This document shows positions 8,452-18,202 of a stretch of 64,000 nt of DNA, piece after piece. The translations under genes were made by a program, and so were the position numbers. The notes beneath the pieces were generated by a model that made no database searches, was not told the origin of the DNA, and worked only from the letters and a program-made list of their open reading frames with translations. This DNA comes from Candidatus Zixiibacteriota bacterium. GTDB lineage: Bacteria; Zixibacteria; MSB-5A5; WJJR01; JAJRUJ01. The DNA lies in contig JAGVQM010000036.1 of NCBI GenBank assembly GCA_020051695.1, positions 92,955 through 156,954 on the forward strand, written 5' to 3'. Numbering within the stretch: the stretch's first letter is position 1; each line of letters opens with the position of its first letter.

Positions 8452-10530
8452 CTATGCCGGCGGCAGGCGGACTTCCACAATCGTGCCGCCGCCGGGATTC
8501 GGTTCGATGTCGATCGTGCCGCCGAAATCGGCGATGATGCGGGCCGTGATCGCCAGCCCCAGGCCGGTCCCCCGAGCTTTGGTGGTGAAATACGGCTGGA
8601 ATATTTTATCGCGGTCCTCGGCGGGGATCCCCTCCCCCGTGTCGGTGATGCGCAGGAAGACCTCGTGGTCAGCGGAAGTTTTGCCGTACGTGACAGCGAT
8701 GGTGCCGCCTGCCGGTGTGGCGGCAATGGCATTGGACAAAATATTAATGACGGCTTTTTTCAATTCACCGGGAATACCCATCAACTCCAGACCCGGCTGG
8801 CCGGAAACCTGCAAATCGATATTTTTCTCCCCCGCTTCCAATTTGAACAACGCGGTGACCTCATCGATGACGGCGGTCAGGCCAAATCGCCGCGGCGTTT
8901 CGCGCGGGGAGCGCGCCAGATCAAGGAACTCGTTAATGATCTTATCCAGCCGCCTGGTTTCGGAAATGATTGAGCCGGTAAACTGCTGAAATTCGTCCTC
9001 GTCACGTGTTACTTCAAATTCGAGTGATAATCGCTGCGCAGCCAGTCCGATCGCGTTCAGCGGGTTGCGCACCTCATGCGCCACCCCGGCAGCCATCGTC
9101 CCTAATTCGGAAAGCCGCTCGGCGCGGCGGATGCGTTCGGTCATGCGCCGGGCATCAGTCAAATCGACAATCACGGCGACCGCGCCGCCCGGTTTGCCGC
9201 CCGGGTGGCGGATCGGCGCAACACTGAGCGACAGGAACTGCTGTTTTCCGTCAACCGCCCGCACCAACTCCCGGCTGCGCAGCGGGATGCCGTCAGCCGC
9301 CACGGCGCGCAATCCGACCTCATCGCCGGGGAATAACTCCATCGCGGGCCGTCCGATGACCTCCCCTGCCGGCAGGCCGAATAACACCTCGGCAGCGGGA
9401 TTGAAATGAGTGATTCGGCCATCTTCATTGACGGCGACGACCGCGCCGTCCATCGCGTCCAGAATCCGCCCGGTCAATGTGCTGATTTGCTGATACGAAC
9501 GGCTGACAGTTTGCAAATTTTGCCGCACGATCACAAAACCGACCGCAGCAATGGTCAGCAGCCCGAGGAAAATCGAGGAAATCAGCAATTGTTGTTTCAG
9601 CCGGTCGGCGGCTTGCTGCACGGCATGCAGACTCACCCCTACGCGCAGGATGCCATCGGCCACATGCTCCGAAATGAATGGTTGTACCGCCTCGAGCACC
9701 TCCCGGCCCTCAAACACGAATTCGCGCGTGGCGGTCTGGTTATTGGTGACGGCCTCCATCAAAAACGGATCATTAGCAATACGCAGCACCGGCTTGACAT
9801 CGCGGGAAGCGAACAAAATCCCGTCCGGTGTCTGCAGAATGATATAGTCGATGCCGGCCTTTTGACCGACCATTTGGATCAGCCGCCCGATGCCGATTTC
9901 ACGGAAAACCTCTTCAATGCGGGTGACTTTCCGCCAGGCCGAATACACGCTCCCCTGCTTGCCGCCGACTAAGGAGCCGATCCATTCCTCGCCGTCGGCG
10001 CTGTCAGTGCGATAGACAGTCTCCCAGGGCGTAAGACCGCTGCGGATATTCTCGAGCGCCGCAGCGATATCCGCATCGCCGGCATCCAAAAACGAGATCA
10101 CCTCAGGGGGTTCGGCAAAGCGGCGATCTCGAGCATCGATAATCACTACTCCGTCTACATCCTGTTGTGCGGGAAGCGCGGCCAGGGCAGCCGAATCAAG
10201 CTCACCCGCCTCGGTGCGGGCCGCCAGCAACTCCGCCTGATCGGCCAGGTTCCGGATTTGTTGCAGACGCATGAACTGGTTGGCCTGCGCGGTGACTTCG
10301 GTGGATTGGATCAACGATTCCAGCAGTGCGCGGCCCTGGCGATCGACCGCCGCCAGCAGCGACGAGCGAAAAGCATTGTAGCCGATATTCCCCCAGATGA
10401 CAAATATCGCGGCAATCAACAGCCCTAAACCGCCCACATACCACGAGTTTATCGGAACTCGTATCGGCGGCCCCGCCGTGAAAGGGTCGGACTCCTCACC
10501 GGTCGGCTTTCGTCGTGTGCCGGAACTCAT
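8452..10530 (-). CDS. Membrane PAS-domain sensor histidine kinase
   Basis: A 692-residue kinase. A short cytoplasmic N-terminus leads to a membrane helix at about residues 30-50. A large periplasmic region of about 260 residues follows, then a second helix near residue 320 (LLISSIFLGLLTIAAVGFVIV). The cytoplasmic part is PAS (DGRITHFNPAAEVLFG), HisKA with His in GVAHEVRNPLNAIG, and HATPase_c with DTGEGIPAEDRDKIF, FTTK and GTGLGLA. The ATG at 10530 has GGGAGG 13 bases upstream. A GTG 45 bases further upstream (10575) is possible but lacks a ribosome site. No response regulator is adjacent; it is an orphan here, facing the DUF255 gene tail to tail. Confidence 0.9.
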   Translation of the reverse strand: MSSGTRRKPTGEESDPFTAGPPIRVPINSWYVGGLGLLIAAIFVIWGNIGYNAFRSSLLAAVDRQGRALLESLIQSTEVTAQANQFMRLQQIRNLADQAELLAARTEAGELDSAALAALPAQQDVDGVVIIDARDRRFAEPPEVISFLDAGDADIAAALENIRSGLTPWETVYRTDSADGEEWIGSLVGGKQGSVYSAWRKVTRIEEVFREIGIGRLIQMVGQKAGIDYIILQTPDGILFASRDVKPVLRIANDPFLMEAVTNNQTATREFVFEGREVLEAVQPFISEHVADGILRVGVSLHAVQQAADRLKQQLLISSIFLGLLTIAAVGFVIVRQNLQTVSRSYQQISTLTGRILDAMDGAVVAVNEDGRITHFNPAAEVLFGLPAGEVIGRPAMELFPGDEVGLRAVAADGIPLRSRELVRAVDGKQQFLSLSVAPIRHPGGKPGGAVAVIVDLTDARRMTERIRRAERLSELGTMAAGVAHEVRNPLNAIGLAAQRLSLEFEVTRDEDEFQQFTGSIISETRRLDKIINEFLDLARSPRETPRRFGLTAVIDEVTALFKLEAGEKNIDLQVSGQPGLELMGIPGELKKAVINILSNAIAATPAGGTIAVTYGKTSADHEVFLRITDTGEGIPAEDRDKIFQPYFTTKARGTGLGLAITARIIADFGGTIDIEPNPGGGTIVEVRLPPA

Positions 10531-11117
10531 CTGCGAAAGAAAACCTCCCGGGCGGCCTTCCGTCAACCCAAACACTACTTTTTTTCTGTAAAAATATCAT
10601 GTAGTTATCGTTAAAACACCCGATGCTATATATAAAGGACATTCGTCACAACATGGATTCGTTTGATCCTCCGGCGAATGTCCCGGGCCTTGCCGGACAA
10701 GGCCGCCGGGTTCAAGATTAAAAGCGAAAGACACGGATGTCTGCCAGACGGATTACATATCGCAGGACCAGTTTGCCGGCGCTCCCCTCGCTGCAACGGA
10801 TGTCGGCCATGCATTCCTCGGCACCGGCGGTCTCTGCCGGCACGGAAGTGGCCTTCCGTTACAACATTAGTGCCAAACGAATCGCCCGCTATTTCCAGGT
10901 CGACCTGAAACAGACCCACCCCGTGACCGGCTCGCTTTTCGGCGCATTGTCGGGCCTGAAACCCGGCAACCGTCCGGCTTGGCACGACTCCACCCCATGC
11001 AAGTAGTATTCCCACAATGAATTGCATTTCCACCGCCCGTTGAGCACGTTACCGGACCGTTGATATTAATCCAAAGCCATAACCCGGAGCTGCCGATAAA
11101 GGAAGCAGGGAGATACC
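10531..11117. other. 587-base gap without a supported gene
   Basis: Several open frames of 80-135 codons cross this stretch on both strands, but none has a convincing ribosome site, recognisable motifs or a plausible protein composition (runs of Arg and Cys). An AT-rich patch with TATATAAAGG near 10627-10636 could hold a promoter. Nothing else stands out. Confidence 0.4.
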
Positions 11118-11336
11118 ATGAATTTATCATTATCTTTGCGGGCTTCGGCAGCCGGGATCCATCGCAATGTCGAGCGACTGAATGCCGCCGCAGTCAAAAT
11201 CGCGCGACCGGAAACAATCGGGCAGGTGGAGCCGCGGGTCGAGATGACGCTGTCCCGGCATGGCGTGCAGGCCAATATCAACACATTCAGGGTCGCGTGC
11301 GGCATGAACCGCAGCGCAGTCGATATGATCGCTTGA
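11118..11336 (+). CDS. Miniature flagellar rod/hook-like protein
   Basis: A 72-residue protein that looks like the two ends of a FlgB/C/G/E-type axial protein joined together. The N-terminal half (SLRASAAGIHRNVERLNAAA) matches the rod-protein N-terminal helix pattern ALSGLNAASxRLxVxAxN. The C-terminal half (VEMTLSRHGVQANINTFRVA) matches the C-terminal helix pattern EMVxLIxAQRxFQANxKVIxTAD. The entire central domain is missing. GGGAG precedes the ATG by about six bases. In axial proteins these two helices form the coiled-coil D0 segment. Whether this small version polymerises, caps or regulates is unknown. No flagellar structural operon is nearby. The assignment rests on pattern resemblance. 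Confidence 0.65.
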   Translation: MNLSLSLRASAAGIHRNVERLNAAAVKIARPETIGQVEPRVEMTLSRHGVQANINTFRVACGMNRSAVDMIA

Positions 11337-11476
11337 ATTGGGACGTTGAACTCAGCAGTCCTTTCATTGGGCAGTGAAATCCATGCTATTCCATTCCCTC
11401 GAACTAGCAGAGGAATAACCGGCGCCGATCCATCAAACCCGACGCCCCATGACATCCCAACGCGGAGCCAACGAAG

Positions 11477-13462
11477 ATGCCGGATTATGCACCGAACGAC
11501 CATAGCGATAATCGCCCGGCACCAGCCGCTGGCGGTGATGAGCCCTTTACCTGGTCAAACCCGCGGCGCAATTTCCGGCGCCTCGACACCAACCAGTTTG
11601 ACCGCATCGGCTGGTTTGCCGGGGTCGGGACGTTCGTGCTGGCCTTGACGGTGTATGCCGCCACCATGTGCCGGACCGTGTTCTGGTGGGATTCGGGCGA
11701 GTTGGTCGCCAACGCCAGTATCCTGGGCATTCCGCATCGCCCCGGATTTCCATTTTATATCCTTGCGGCGCGGATTTTTGGCTTCCCGCCGCTGGGCGAT
11801 TATTTTACGCGGATCAATTTTTTCTCTGTGTTTTGCGCTGCCGCGGCGGCCGGGATCTTTTGTTATGTGCTGATCCGGTTGCTGGCCCGTTACGTGGAGC
11901 GCGACAAAGTCGTCGCCTATGCCGCATTGTTGGCGGTATGTGCCCTGATCGGCAATTATACATTCTGGATCCAGGCGGTCCGGACTGAGGTATATGCACT
12001 CAACGGGCTGGTCGTCGCGGTGCTTTTTCTGCTGCTGGAACGGGCCGACAGCGCAGCATCGTCCTCACCGCGGACTGCAACGAAATGTATCTACGCGGCA
12101 GCATTTATTTTTGGTTTGGGTCTGGGTGGACATCATGCCACCCTCGCCTCCACCGCGCCGGCCCTGGCGCTTCTGGCGGTGATGATCATGGGCCGGCGGA
12201 TTTTCCGCCCCGGCTCACTGGTGACCCTGGGCATCATGTTGATCCTGGGCTTTTCGGTTTACCTGTATTTGCCGCTGCGGGCATCGCAGTCACCGTTGTT
12301 GAACTGGGGCTGGGACAACGCCTCGCTGGCCGATGGCGCACAGGTGGTCATGGCCACCGATGCCTACGGGTATATCTCGGCTCAGACATTTTTGGTAGTC
12401 GGCCGGAAGTTATTGCAGGCCTTAAACCTGATCGTTGACCAGATCGGTCTGCCGTTGTCGTTATTCGCCCTCGTCGGAATAATCTTTTGGATCGGTAAAT
12501 CACGGCGTTGGGGTTTGTTTTTTCTCGCGATTACAGTAGGCAACCTGCTGATAGTGGCCTTGTTGGCGACGGAATTCATCGACTGGAATGCCGATTTACA
12601 TGGTTATTTACTGCCCACGCTGGCCGCGGCACTGGCCGGCATCGGCTGCGGATTTTATCTGTTACTGAGGACAATTTCCCGGCTGCTGGACCGGCTGATC
12701 CCCTCGCACCACCTGCGTTTAACGGGCAAGACCGCGTTGGTCGGCGTAGCGGTGATGCTGGCGATTACCCCGGCGATCATCGGTGGGCCATTCTGCGACC
12801 TGTCGGATAACCGACTGGCCTGGGACCTCGGCTTGGAAACCCTGATCGATCTGCCACCGGGCGCAGTGATTGTGATGGACGGGGTCAACTGGGATTTTGT
12901 CCTTCGGGGAATGCAATTCGTGGCAAATTTGCGGCCCGATATTGCCATCGTCAACCGCTCGCTATTGCCGGCGCAATGGTATCAGCAGCAATGCCGCCGG
13001 CGATATCCCGCGATTTTTGCGACGACAGTCTTCCCGGTTTCGACAAAATCGGCTGAGGTAATCGCCTGGGCCGATGACCTGCGCGCGGCGGGCCTGCCCA
13101 TTTTCTGGGAGTATACCGAGCGGGAGTTGCCCAGCTATAACCGGTTTCAACCGGCCGGGCACCTGTATTATCTGACCGAACCCGATTCGATAATTTCCGA
13201 TTCGGCCCTGCTGGCCCAGGAGCATTTTGAACGCACCTCCCGGTTTTTCAGCGATATCGAGGAACTCAATTACGATTACGACGCCCAGGGAGTATACATC
13301 CAAAACCTCTACCGCGCCGGCCTCTACTACGAACGGTGGGGCTTGATTTATCGCGCGCGGGAAATGTACCAGCGCGCCCTTACTGTCCGCCCCGCGGAAG
13401 GGATGATCTGGGGTGCGCTGCTGCGGCTGGAACACTCCGCCGCCGCCATGGACGACCACTAA
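11477..13462 (+). CDS. DUF2723 multi-pass membrane protein (GT117-type glycosyltransferase family)
   Basis: A 661-residue integral membrane protein with about 10-12 predicted helices. After 45 polar residues it has the DUF2723 hallmark: YAATMCRTVFWWDSGELVAN and LGIPHRPGFPFYIL. In this family the WDSGE acidic residues and the PHxPG loop lie at the active site of a GT-C-like fold, and members are related to lipid-linked mannosyl- or glycosyltransferases (TMEM260-like). The final 200 residues are soluble and end in a helical, TPR-like stretch (MYQRALTVRPAEGMIWGALL). GGAG lies nine bases before the ATG. The next gene encodes a TPR lipoprotein, which may work with it in the envelope. Substrate unknown. 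Confidence 0.85.
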   Translation: MPDYAPNDHSDNRPAPAAGGDEPFTWSNPRRNFRRLDTNQFDRIGWFAGVGTFVLALTVYAATMCRTVFWWDSGELVANASILGIPHRPGFPFYILAARIFGFPPLGDYFTRINFFSVFCAAAAAGIFCYVLIRLLARYVERDKVVAYAALLAVCALIGNYTFWIQAVRTEVYALNGLVVAVLFLLLERADSAASSSPRTATKCIYAAAFIFGLGLGGHHATLASTAPALALLAVMIMGRRIFRPGSLVTLGIMLILGFSVYLYLPLRASQSPLLNWGWDNASLADGAQVVMATDAYGYISAQTFLVVGRKLLQALNLIVDQIGLPLSLFALVGIIFWIGKSRRWGLFFLAITVGNLLIVALLATEFIDWNADLHGYLLPTLAAALAGIGCGFYLLLRTISRLLDRLIPSHHLRLTGKTALVGVAVMLAITPAIIGGPFCDLSDNRLAWDLGLETLIDLPPGAVIVMDGVNWDFVLRGMQFVANLRPDIAIVNRSLLPAQWYQQQCRRRYPAIFATTVFPVSTKSAEVIAWADDLRAAGLPIFWEYTERELPSYNRFQPAGHLYYLTEPDSIISDSALLAQEHFERTSRFFSDIEELNYDYDAQGVYIQNLYRAGLYYERWGLIYRAREMYQRALTVRPAEGMIWGALLRLEHSAAAMDDH

Positions 13463-13505
13463 ACTGCGGCAATCCGGCAAAGATCCTGCGCAAGTCGGGC
13501 TTGAC

Positions 13506-13526
13506 GTATCCCCCGCCGGGGGATAC
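13506..13526. repeat. Perfect 9-bp inverted repeat with 3-base loop
   Basis: GTATCCCCC (13506-13514) and GGGGGATAC (13518-13526) are exact complements around GCC. The hairpin sits 42 bases before the TPR lipoprotein start and 44 bases after the DUF2723 stop. No T-run follows, so it is more likely an RNA-stability or attenuation element than a terminator. Confidence 0.5.
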
Positions 13527-13567
13527 CTTGTCCCAAAACATGGACCCTGTGTAAAAGGACGATACAC

Positions 13568-15085
13568 ATGACTTGCTGGCGAAAAACATTGTTGGCGTTT
13601 ATGGCGGCCGGGATGCTGCTGAGCGGCTGCGGTACCAATCCTGATGCCGCGCATTTATATCAATTGGAAAAATTGTTTCAACACGCCGAACGTGAGGCCT
13701 CTTTAACCGGCATCGGTCCGGCCGGCCCAGAAATGAGTGAGCGGGTGCGCCTCGCCGGATTGTACGGCGAAGTCGTCGATTATTACCTGCAGGCCATCGG
13801 CGAATTCCAGACAACGGCTACCACGGTGGAAAAAAGCAGCGCGATGAACCTGGCCGTACAAAGCAGTATGCGCATGGCCGCACTGCTGGGGACCACCGAC
13901 CAATCTGACCGGGCGATCGACATTTATCGCGGTATCCCTGCTAATTTCCCGGAATTACCGGCTTATCACTCCATTGCCTCGTTCGAGCTGGCCCGGTTGT
14001 ATGTCCGCCTGAGGCAGTGGGATTCGACCCTGGCCATTTATCACCGGCTGATGTATTCCTACCGCCCGCCTGCAGACACGGTTTCGGGGTATGACGTGGA
14101 TTGGTTGAAACTCCCTCTGGAAATCGCCGAAATGAACCGGCTGCTCGAACGGCAGGATGTGGCCGCCCAATGGCTGGATACGGCGCTGATCTTCTACGAC
14201 CGGCTCGCGCTGGAGTACCCGCCGGGAACGATCAACATGATCGCCAAAACCTACGCTTCGAATACGTACCGGCTCAAAGACGACAACGTCGCGGCAATCA
14301 GGGTCTTGCGCACGCTTATCGACAGCGCCGGGGTAGTCCTGCCCCAGGCCCAGGTGGAAATCGGCAACATTTTTTTGGAGCAGCTTAAAAACCCGGACAG
14401 CGCGGAGGCGGTGTTTAAAACTCTGGTCGCCCAGCATTCCGATTCACCGGCCGCTACAATCGCCCAGACCAAAATCGCCGCAATCCTCATCGAAAAAGGC
14501 AAAAATGAGGAAGCCCGCGAACTGCTCCGCCCGCTGAAACAGGCCTATGAAAAAAAAGGCCAGACTGTCGCAGGCATCCAGTTGTTGATGGGCCGGACCT
14601 ACGAACAAGACGGCGCCTGGGACCGCGCGCTCAACGAGTATTCCTGGCTGGTAGAAAATTTCCCCGAGTTGCAGCAGTCCCTGGATGTATATCTCCATAT
14701 TATCTCGCGCATGATCGAAATCGGCAACACCACTGTTGCCGAACAATGGCAGCGCAATGCCGTACGGCATTTTGATCAGGTGATCTCGGCTAATCCCAAT
14801 ACCGAATTGGCGGCGCTGGCACAGAAAAACCTCGCTCGGAGCTGGGTCCTGATGAAGAACTGGGAGCAGGCCGCTCAGGCGTATCAGACATTGATTGACA
14901 AGTATCCCCCGGCGCCCTCGCGGCTGCAAATTTATATCGAGCTTGCCGCAGTCTACTCCGAACGCCTGGGCGACCGTGAAATGGGGGCAGTGGTCCTGGA
15001 ACGCCTGCTGCAGGATTATCCCAATTTCCAGCGGCGGGATGAGGTGCAACAGCGGATCGATCATTTGCGCTCGACCAAATCCTGA
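13568..15085 (+). CDS. TPR-repeat lipoprotein
   Basis: A 505-residue exported protein. The first 20 residues form a type II signal peptide ending in LLSGC (Cys20 would be lipidated). The rest is an all-helical array of tetratricopeptide-like repeats, recognisable from repeated A-x(3)-Y-x(2)-L and P-x-S/A patterns, for example AEAVFKTLVAQHSDSPAA, ALNEYSWLVENFPEL and AAQAYQTLIDKYPPAPS. This resembles BamD/YfgC-type outer-membrane-associated scaffolds, but no specific family is recognised. AAAGGAC precedes the ATG. It follows the DUF2723 gene in the same direction. Confidence 0.8.
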   Translation: MTCWRKTLLAFMAAGMLLSGCGTNPDAAHLYQLEKLFQHAEREASLTGIGPAGPEMSERVRLAGLYGEVVDYYLQAIGEFQTTATTVEKSSAMNLAVQSSMRMAALLGTTDQSDRAIDIYRGIPANFPELPAYHSIASFELARLYVRLRQWDSTLAIYHRLMYSYRPPADTVSGYDVDWLKLPLEIAEMNRLLERQDVAAQWLDTALIFYDRLALEYPPGTINMIAKTYASNTYRLKDDNVAAIRVLRTLIDSAGVVLPQAQVEIGNIFLEQLKNPDSAEAVFKTLVAQHSDSPAATIAQTKIAAILIEKGKNEEARELLRPLKQAYEKKGQTVAGIQLLMGRTYEQDGAWDRALNEYSWLVENFPELQQSLDVYLHIISRMIEIGNTTVAEQWQRNAVRHFDQVISANPNTELAALAQKNLARSWVLMKNWEQAAQAYQTLIDKYPPAPSRLQIYIELAAVYSERLGDREMGAVVLERLLQDYPNFQRRDEVQQRIDHLRSTKS

Positions 15086-15156
15086 TCGGCCACCTGCCGG
15101 AACTTTCGGCCGGTGGACGTGTAGACTAACACCGGGGCCGCGGCACGACGATAATT

Positions 15157-15753
15157 ATGAAAACGACACTGTACTGCCTGTTACTGGTGTGGACAACCGG
15201 CTTCGTCGGTGGGGCGGTCGCGGGAGAACCGAAAGACCATTTCGGCCAACCTGATAAAATAATTGTCGAAATCGCCCCCCAAACCACACCGGGCGGCTGG
15301 GAGCTGGGTGTTTACCTCGAAAACGACGAACCACTCGCCGCGATTACGGTTCCTCTTTTGTTCGGCGACCGCGTCGGCCAGTTTCATCTCGATTCAGTGG
15401 TTTTCACCAATACACGGACCCACTATTTCGGGTTGCGCACAACCAACAGTTACGATACGGTAAACAGCGTGCTCATTGGGTTGCTGTACACGCTGGGCGG
15501 TGATGAATTGCCGCTGGAACCCGGTACCGGCCCGGTGGCGTGGGTATACCTCACCTCGCGACAGACTCCTCCGCAATCGGCAAAGCCGCCACGCATCGAT
15601 TCGACCTTTTTCCCACCTTTTAATACTTTGGAACTGGTCACTCCCTCGGCGGTGCCGATTCGGCCGATCTTTAAGACAGTGATCGTCGAAAAACTCTCCG
15701 CGTGGGACAAAGGTGGAAAAGCGACGTCGGCCAAGCCCCGCGTCCAACCGTAA
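15157..15753 (+). CDS. Exported cohesin-like protein
   Basis: A 198-residue protein with a signal peptide (hydrophobic to about residue 20, cleavage near GGAVAGEP). The body, roughly residues 30-145, has the pattern of a cohesin/CBM-like beta-sandwich: VYLENDEPLAAITVPLLF, FHLDSVVFTNTRTHYF, VLIGLLYTLGGDELPLEPG. The last 45 residues are basic and low in structure. The gene directly before encodes a TPR lipoprotein; the gene directly after encodes a peptidase with a dockerin-like C-terminus, so a cohesin-dockerin pairing is conceivable. The cohesin call is from strand-pattern resemblance only. Confidence 0.6.
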   Translation: MKTTLYCLLLVWTTGFVGGAVAGEPKDHFGQPDKIIVEIAPQTTPGGWELGVYLENDEPLAAITVPLLFGDRVGQFHLDSVVFTNTRTHYFGLRTTNSYDTVNSVLIGLLYTLGGDELPLEPGTGPVAWVYLTSRQTPPQSAKPPRIDSTFFPPFNTLELVTPSAVPIRPIFKTVIVEKLSAWDKGGKATSAKPRVQP

Positions 15754-15917
15754 TAACCACTCGGCCTTCATAAAAACTGCCCGTTTTCGCTTGGAATCCG
15801 GCGATTTTTTGTTATCTTCTGTGATGTAAACTCCGGGGCGTGTGAGGGGACGCTGTCACCGGGTCAGGCAACCAGATACAAGAACATGTACTACTGCTAC
15901 TTACCTCAGGAGAGCTC

Positions 15918-18131
15918 ATGAAAAACCGCCCGCATTTGTTCGTTTTCCTGGCCGCAACGGTGTTATTTTCAATAATCGCGACAGCCATTTCGGCCGCCCC
16001 ACCCGATCTGGAGCAGACACTCGCGCAAAAGATCGTGGCGGTGTGGACTTTTGCCGACAAAGCCGAGATGAAAGACGCCTTCGCCGAACATCTGGATGTC
16101 ATGGAATTCCATTACGGCCAATCGGTGAAATTTCTGACCGACGCTGAAACCCTCGCCGCATTGCAGGGGCGCGGGTACGCAATTACGGTCGAAATCCCGG
16201 ACATCATGGAATTTAATCGATCGCGGATGCAAACCCTGGATATGGGTGGTTATCGCACGCTGGCGGAGATCGAACTGGCCCTGGATACGCTGCATAATCT
16301 CAATCCATCGATCACCACGGCCAAATTTTCCATCGGGCAGACCATCGAAGGCCGCGAGATGTGGGCGATAAAAATTTCGGACAACCCCGAAATCGATGAA
16401 GACGAACCCGAAGCGCTGTTCGATGCGGCGACCCATGCGCGCGAGGTGATTACCCCGCTGGTCCTGATCGAAACGATGCGCACCCTGATTATCGGGTATG
16501 GTATTGATACAATGCTTACGCGGCTGGTCGATACCCGCGAGATGTTCTTCATCCCCTGCGTGAACCCCGACGGGTATTACTACAACGAGTTCACCAACCC
16601 GGGTGGCGGCGGGATGTGGCGCAAGAACCGGCGGAATAACGGCGACGGCACATATGGCGTGGATTTGAACCGCAATTTCACATACATGTGGGGGTATGAT
16701 AATGAGGGCTCTTCGCCGATCCCCGGCGATGCAACCTATCGCGGCGCCTCGGCCGGTTCCGAACCGGAAATTCAAAACTACATGAATTTCGTAGAGAGCC
16801 GGGAATTTATCACCAATATCACCTTTCATTCCTACTCGAATCTGATCCTCTGGCCGTACGGGTATGAATACAATGTCTATTCGCCGGATGAGCCGCTATT
16901 CGCCACGCTGGGCGACAATATCTCGGCGTTCAACAACTACACGCCGACCATCGCCTGGGGTTTGTATCCGACCAACGGGAGCACCGACGATTGGAACTAT
17001 GGGGAGCAGACGACCAAAGACAAGATATTCAGCTTCACCATCGAAGTCGGCAGCAGTTCGGACAATTTCTGGCCCCCGACCTATCGTATCCCGGAACTGG
17101 TCGGTGAAAATATCCCGGCGGTATTGTTTTTAATCGATATCGCGGGTGATCCCTGCGCCCCCGCGCCCCCGCTGGCCCCGCTGTGGGCCGCCGCCGATAC
17201 GATGCCCACCGGCTTTTTCGATCTGGTCTGGTCGCAACCGGATAACCAAAACGAGGTTGTCGGATTTGAAGTGCTCGAATTAGCGGGCCCCCAGATCGGC
17301 GCCGACAACGCCGAAAGCGGTTCCGCGCGCTGGACGATGAACGGCTTCTCCACGGCGGCGAACCGCAAGTATGACGGATCATTCTCGTTTTACTCAGGTC
17401 TGGGCGACAACCTGTTCCGGACAATGACAACGGCTTACCCCATGTATGTCACGGGCAGTGAGGTCTTCGAATTTTATACTTATTACCGCATCGAAGATGA
17501 CTGGGATTACGCCTATGTGGAGGTGTCCACCGATCCGATTTCGGGTTTTGCGCCGATCCCGGGGAATATCACCACCACGTACGATCCCCACCTCCTCAAT
17601 CGCGGCCATGGGATCACCGGTTCCACCAGCAGCTGGACGCATGCCCTCTTCGATCTTTCAGCGTTCGCCGGCCAGTATATTTATCTGCGGCTGACCTATG
17701 CCACCGACGGCGGATTGGTTGAGGAAGGTTTTTATGCCGATGTGATTTCGCCGATTGCCTGGTTCGATCAGACCGAGGTCCTGGCTGCCGCGTATGCCGA
17801 TTCGAGTCTTGCGGTAAACGACCGGCCGGTCGGAGAATACTATTTCAAAGTGCGCGCCACGGACGCGGACGATCAAACCGGGCCGTATTCCGCGCTGAGC
17901 CGGATCACGGTGGAAGGCGAGGTTATCTACGGCGACCTGGATGCCAACACCCTGATCAGCCCCGTGGATGTCATCTGGCTGGTTAATCTGGTCTATCGCA
18001 GTGGCCCCCCGCCGCTGGCTCCAGGAGCTGAATATATTAACGGCGATGCGTTCTGCAACCCCGTGGATGTTTCCTATCTGGTCAACCACGTATACCGTGG
18101 CGGCGCACCCCCGCTGGGGTATGCCGAATAA
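15918..18131 (+). CDS. Secreted M14 zinc carboxypeptidase with C-terminal dockerin-like repeat
   Basis: A 737-residue secreted protease. A signal peptide spans about residues 1-26. The M14 carboxypeptidase domain follows, with SIGQTIEGREMWAIKIS, first zinc ligands His and Glu in THAREVITP (near residue 173), FFIPCVNPDGYYYNE, WRKNRRNN, GVDLNRNF, a third zinc His in TFHSYSNLILWP and catalytic Glu in FTIEVG. Next come a fibronectin-like segment and a jelly-roll-like segment. The final 65 residues contain two dockerin-like units, each with GD followed by PVDV-x(2)-LVN-x-VY. AGGAGA precedes the ATG. The family removes C-terminal amino acids. The tail suggests cell-surface attachment or assembly with a cohesin-like partner such as the gene before it. 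Confidence 0.9.
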   Translation: MKNRPHLFVFLAATVLFSIIATAISAAPPDLEQTLAQKIVAVWTFADKAEMKDAFAEHLDVMEFHYGQSVKFLTDAETLAALQGRGYAITVEIPDIMEFNRSRMQTLDMGGYRTLAEIELALDTLHNLNPSITTAKFSIGQTIEGREMWAIKISDNPEIDEDEPEALFDAATHAREVITPLVLIETMRTLIIGYGIDTMLTRLVDTREMFFIPCVNPDGYYYNEFTNPGGGGMWRKNRRNNGDGTYGVDLNRNFTYMWGYDNEGSSPIPGDATYRGASAGSEPEIQNYMNFVESREFITNITFHSYSNLILWPYGYEYNVYSPDEPLFATLGDNISAFNNYTPTIAWGLYPTNGSTDDWNYGEQTTKDKIFSFTIEVGSSSDNFWPPTYRIPELVGENIPAVLFLIDIAGDPCAPAPPLAPLWAAADTMPTGFFDLVWSQPDNQNEVVGFEVLELAGPQIGADNAESGSARWTMNGFSTAANRKYDGSFSFYSGLGDNLFRTMTTAYPMYVTGSEVFEFYTYYRIEDDWDYAYVEVSTDPISGFAPIPGNITTTYDPHLLNRGHGITGSTSSWTHALFDLSAFAGQYIYLRLTYATDGGLVEEGFYADVISPIAWFDQTEVLAAAYADSSLAVNDRPVGEYYFKVRATDADDQTGPYSALSRITVEGEVIYGDLDANTLISPVDVIWLVNLVYRSGPPPLAPGAEYINGDAFCNPVDVSYLVNHVYRGGAPPLGYAE

Positions 18132-18152
18132 TCCGACGTGGTCAACACTGCA

Positions 18153-18180
18153 CGGCGCCCCGGGGGCGCCGTTTTTTATT
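18153..18180 (+). terminator. Intrinsic terminator after the carboxypeptidase gene
   Basis: CGGCGCCC pairs with GGGCGCCG around a three-base loop (18153-18171), followed by six T residues (18172-18177). It lies 21 bases after the stop codon. Confidence 0.9.
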
Positions 18181-18202
18181 GGGAATTTTTGCGGCGGTGG
18201 CG

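Noticed and set aside
10626..11033. 135-codon minus-strand frame in the gap before the mini rod gene
   Set aside because: No ribosome site, Arg/Cys/Gly-heavy composition, and it conflicts with other equally open frames.
13463..13567. Riboswitch in the gap before the TPR lipoprotein
   Set aside because: Only one hairpin is evident and none of the conserved cores of c-di-GMP, cobalamin or TPP riboswitches can be recognised.
16250..16829. Minus-strand frames inside the M14 carboxypeptidase gene
   Set aside because: The plus-strand protein has complete catalytic motifs; the opposite frames are shadows.
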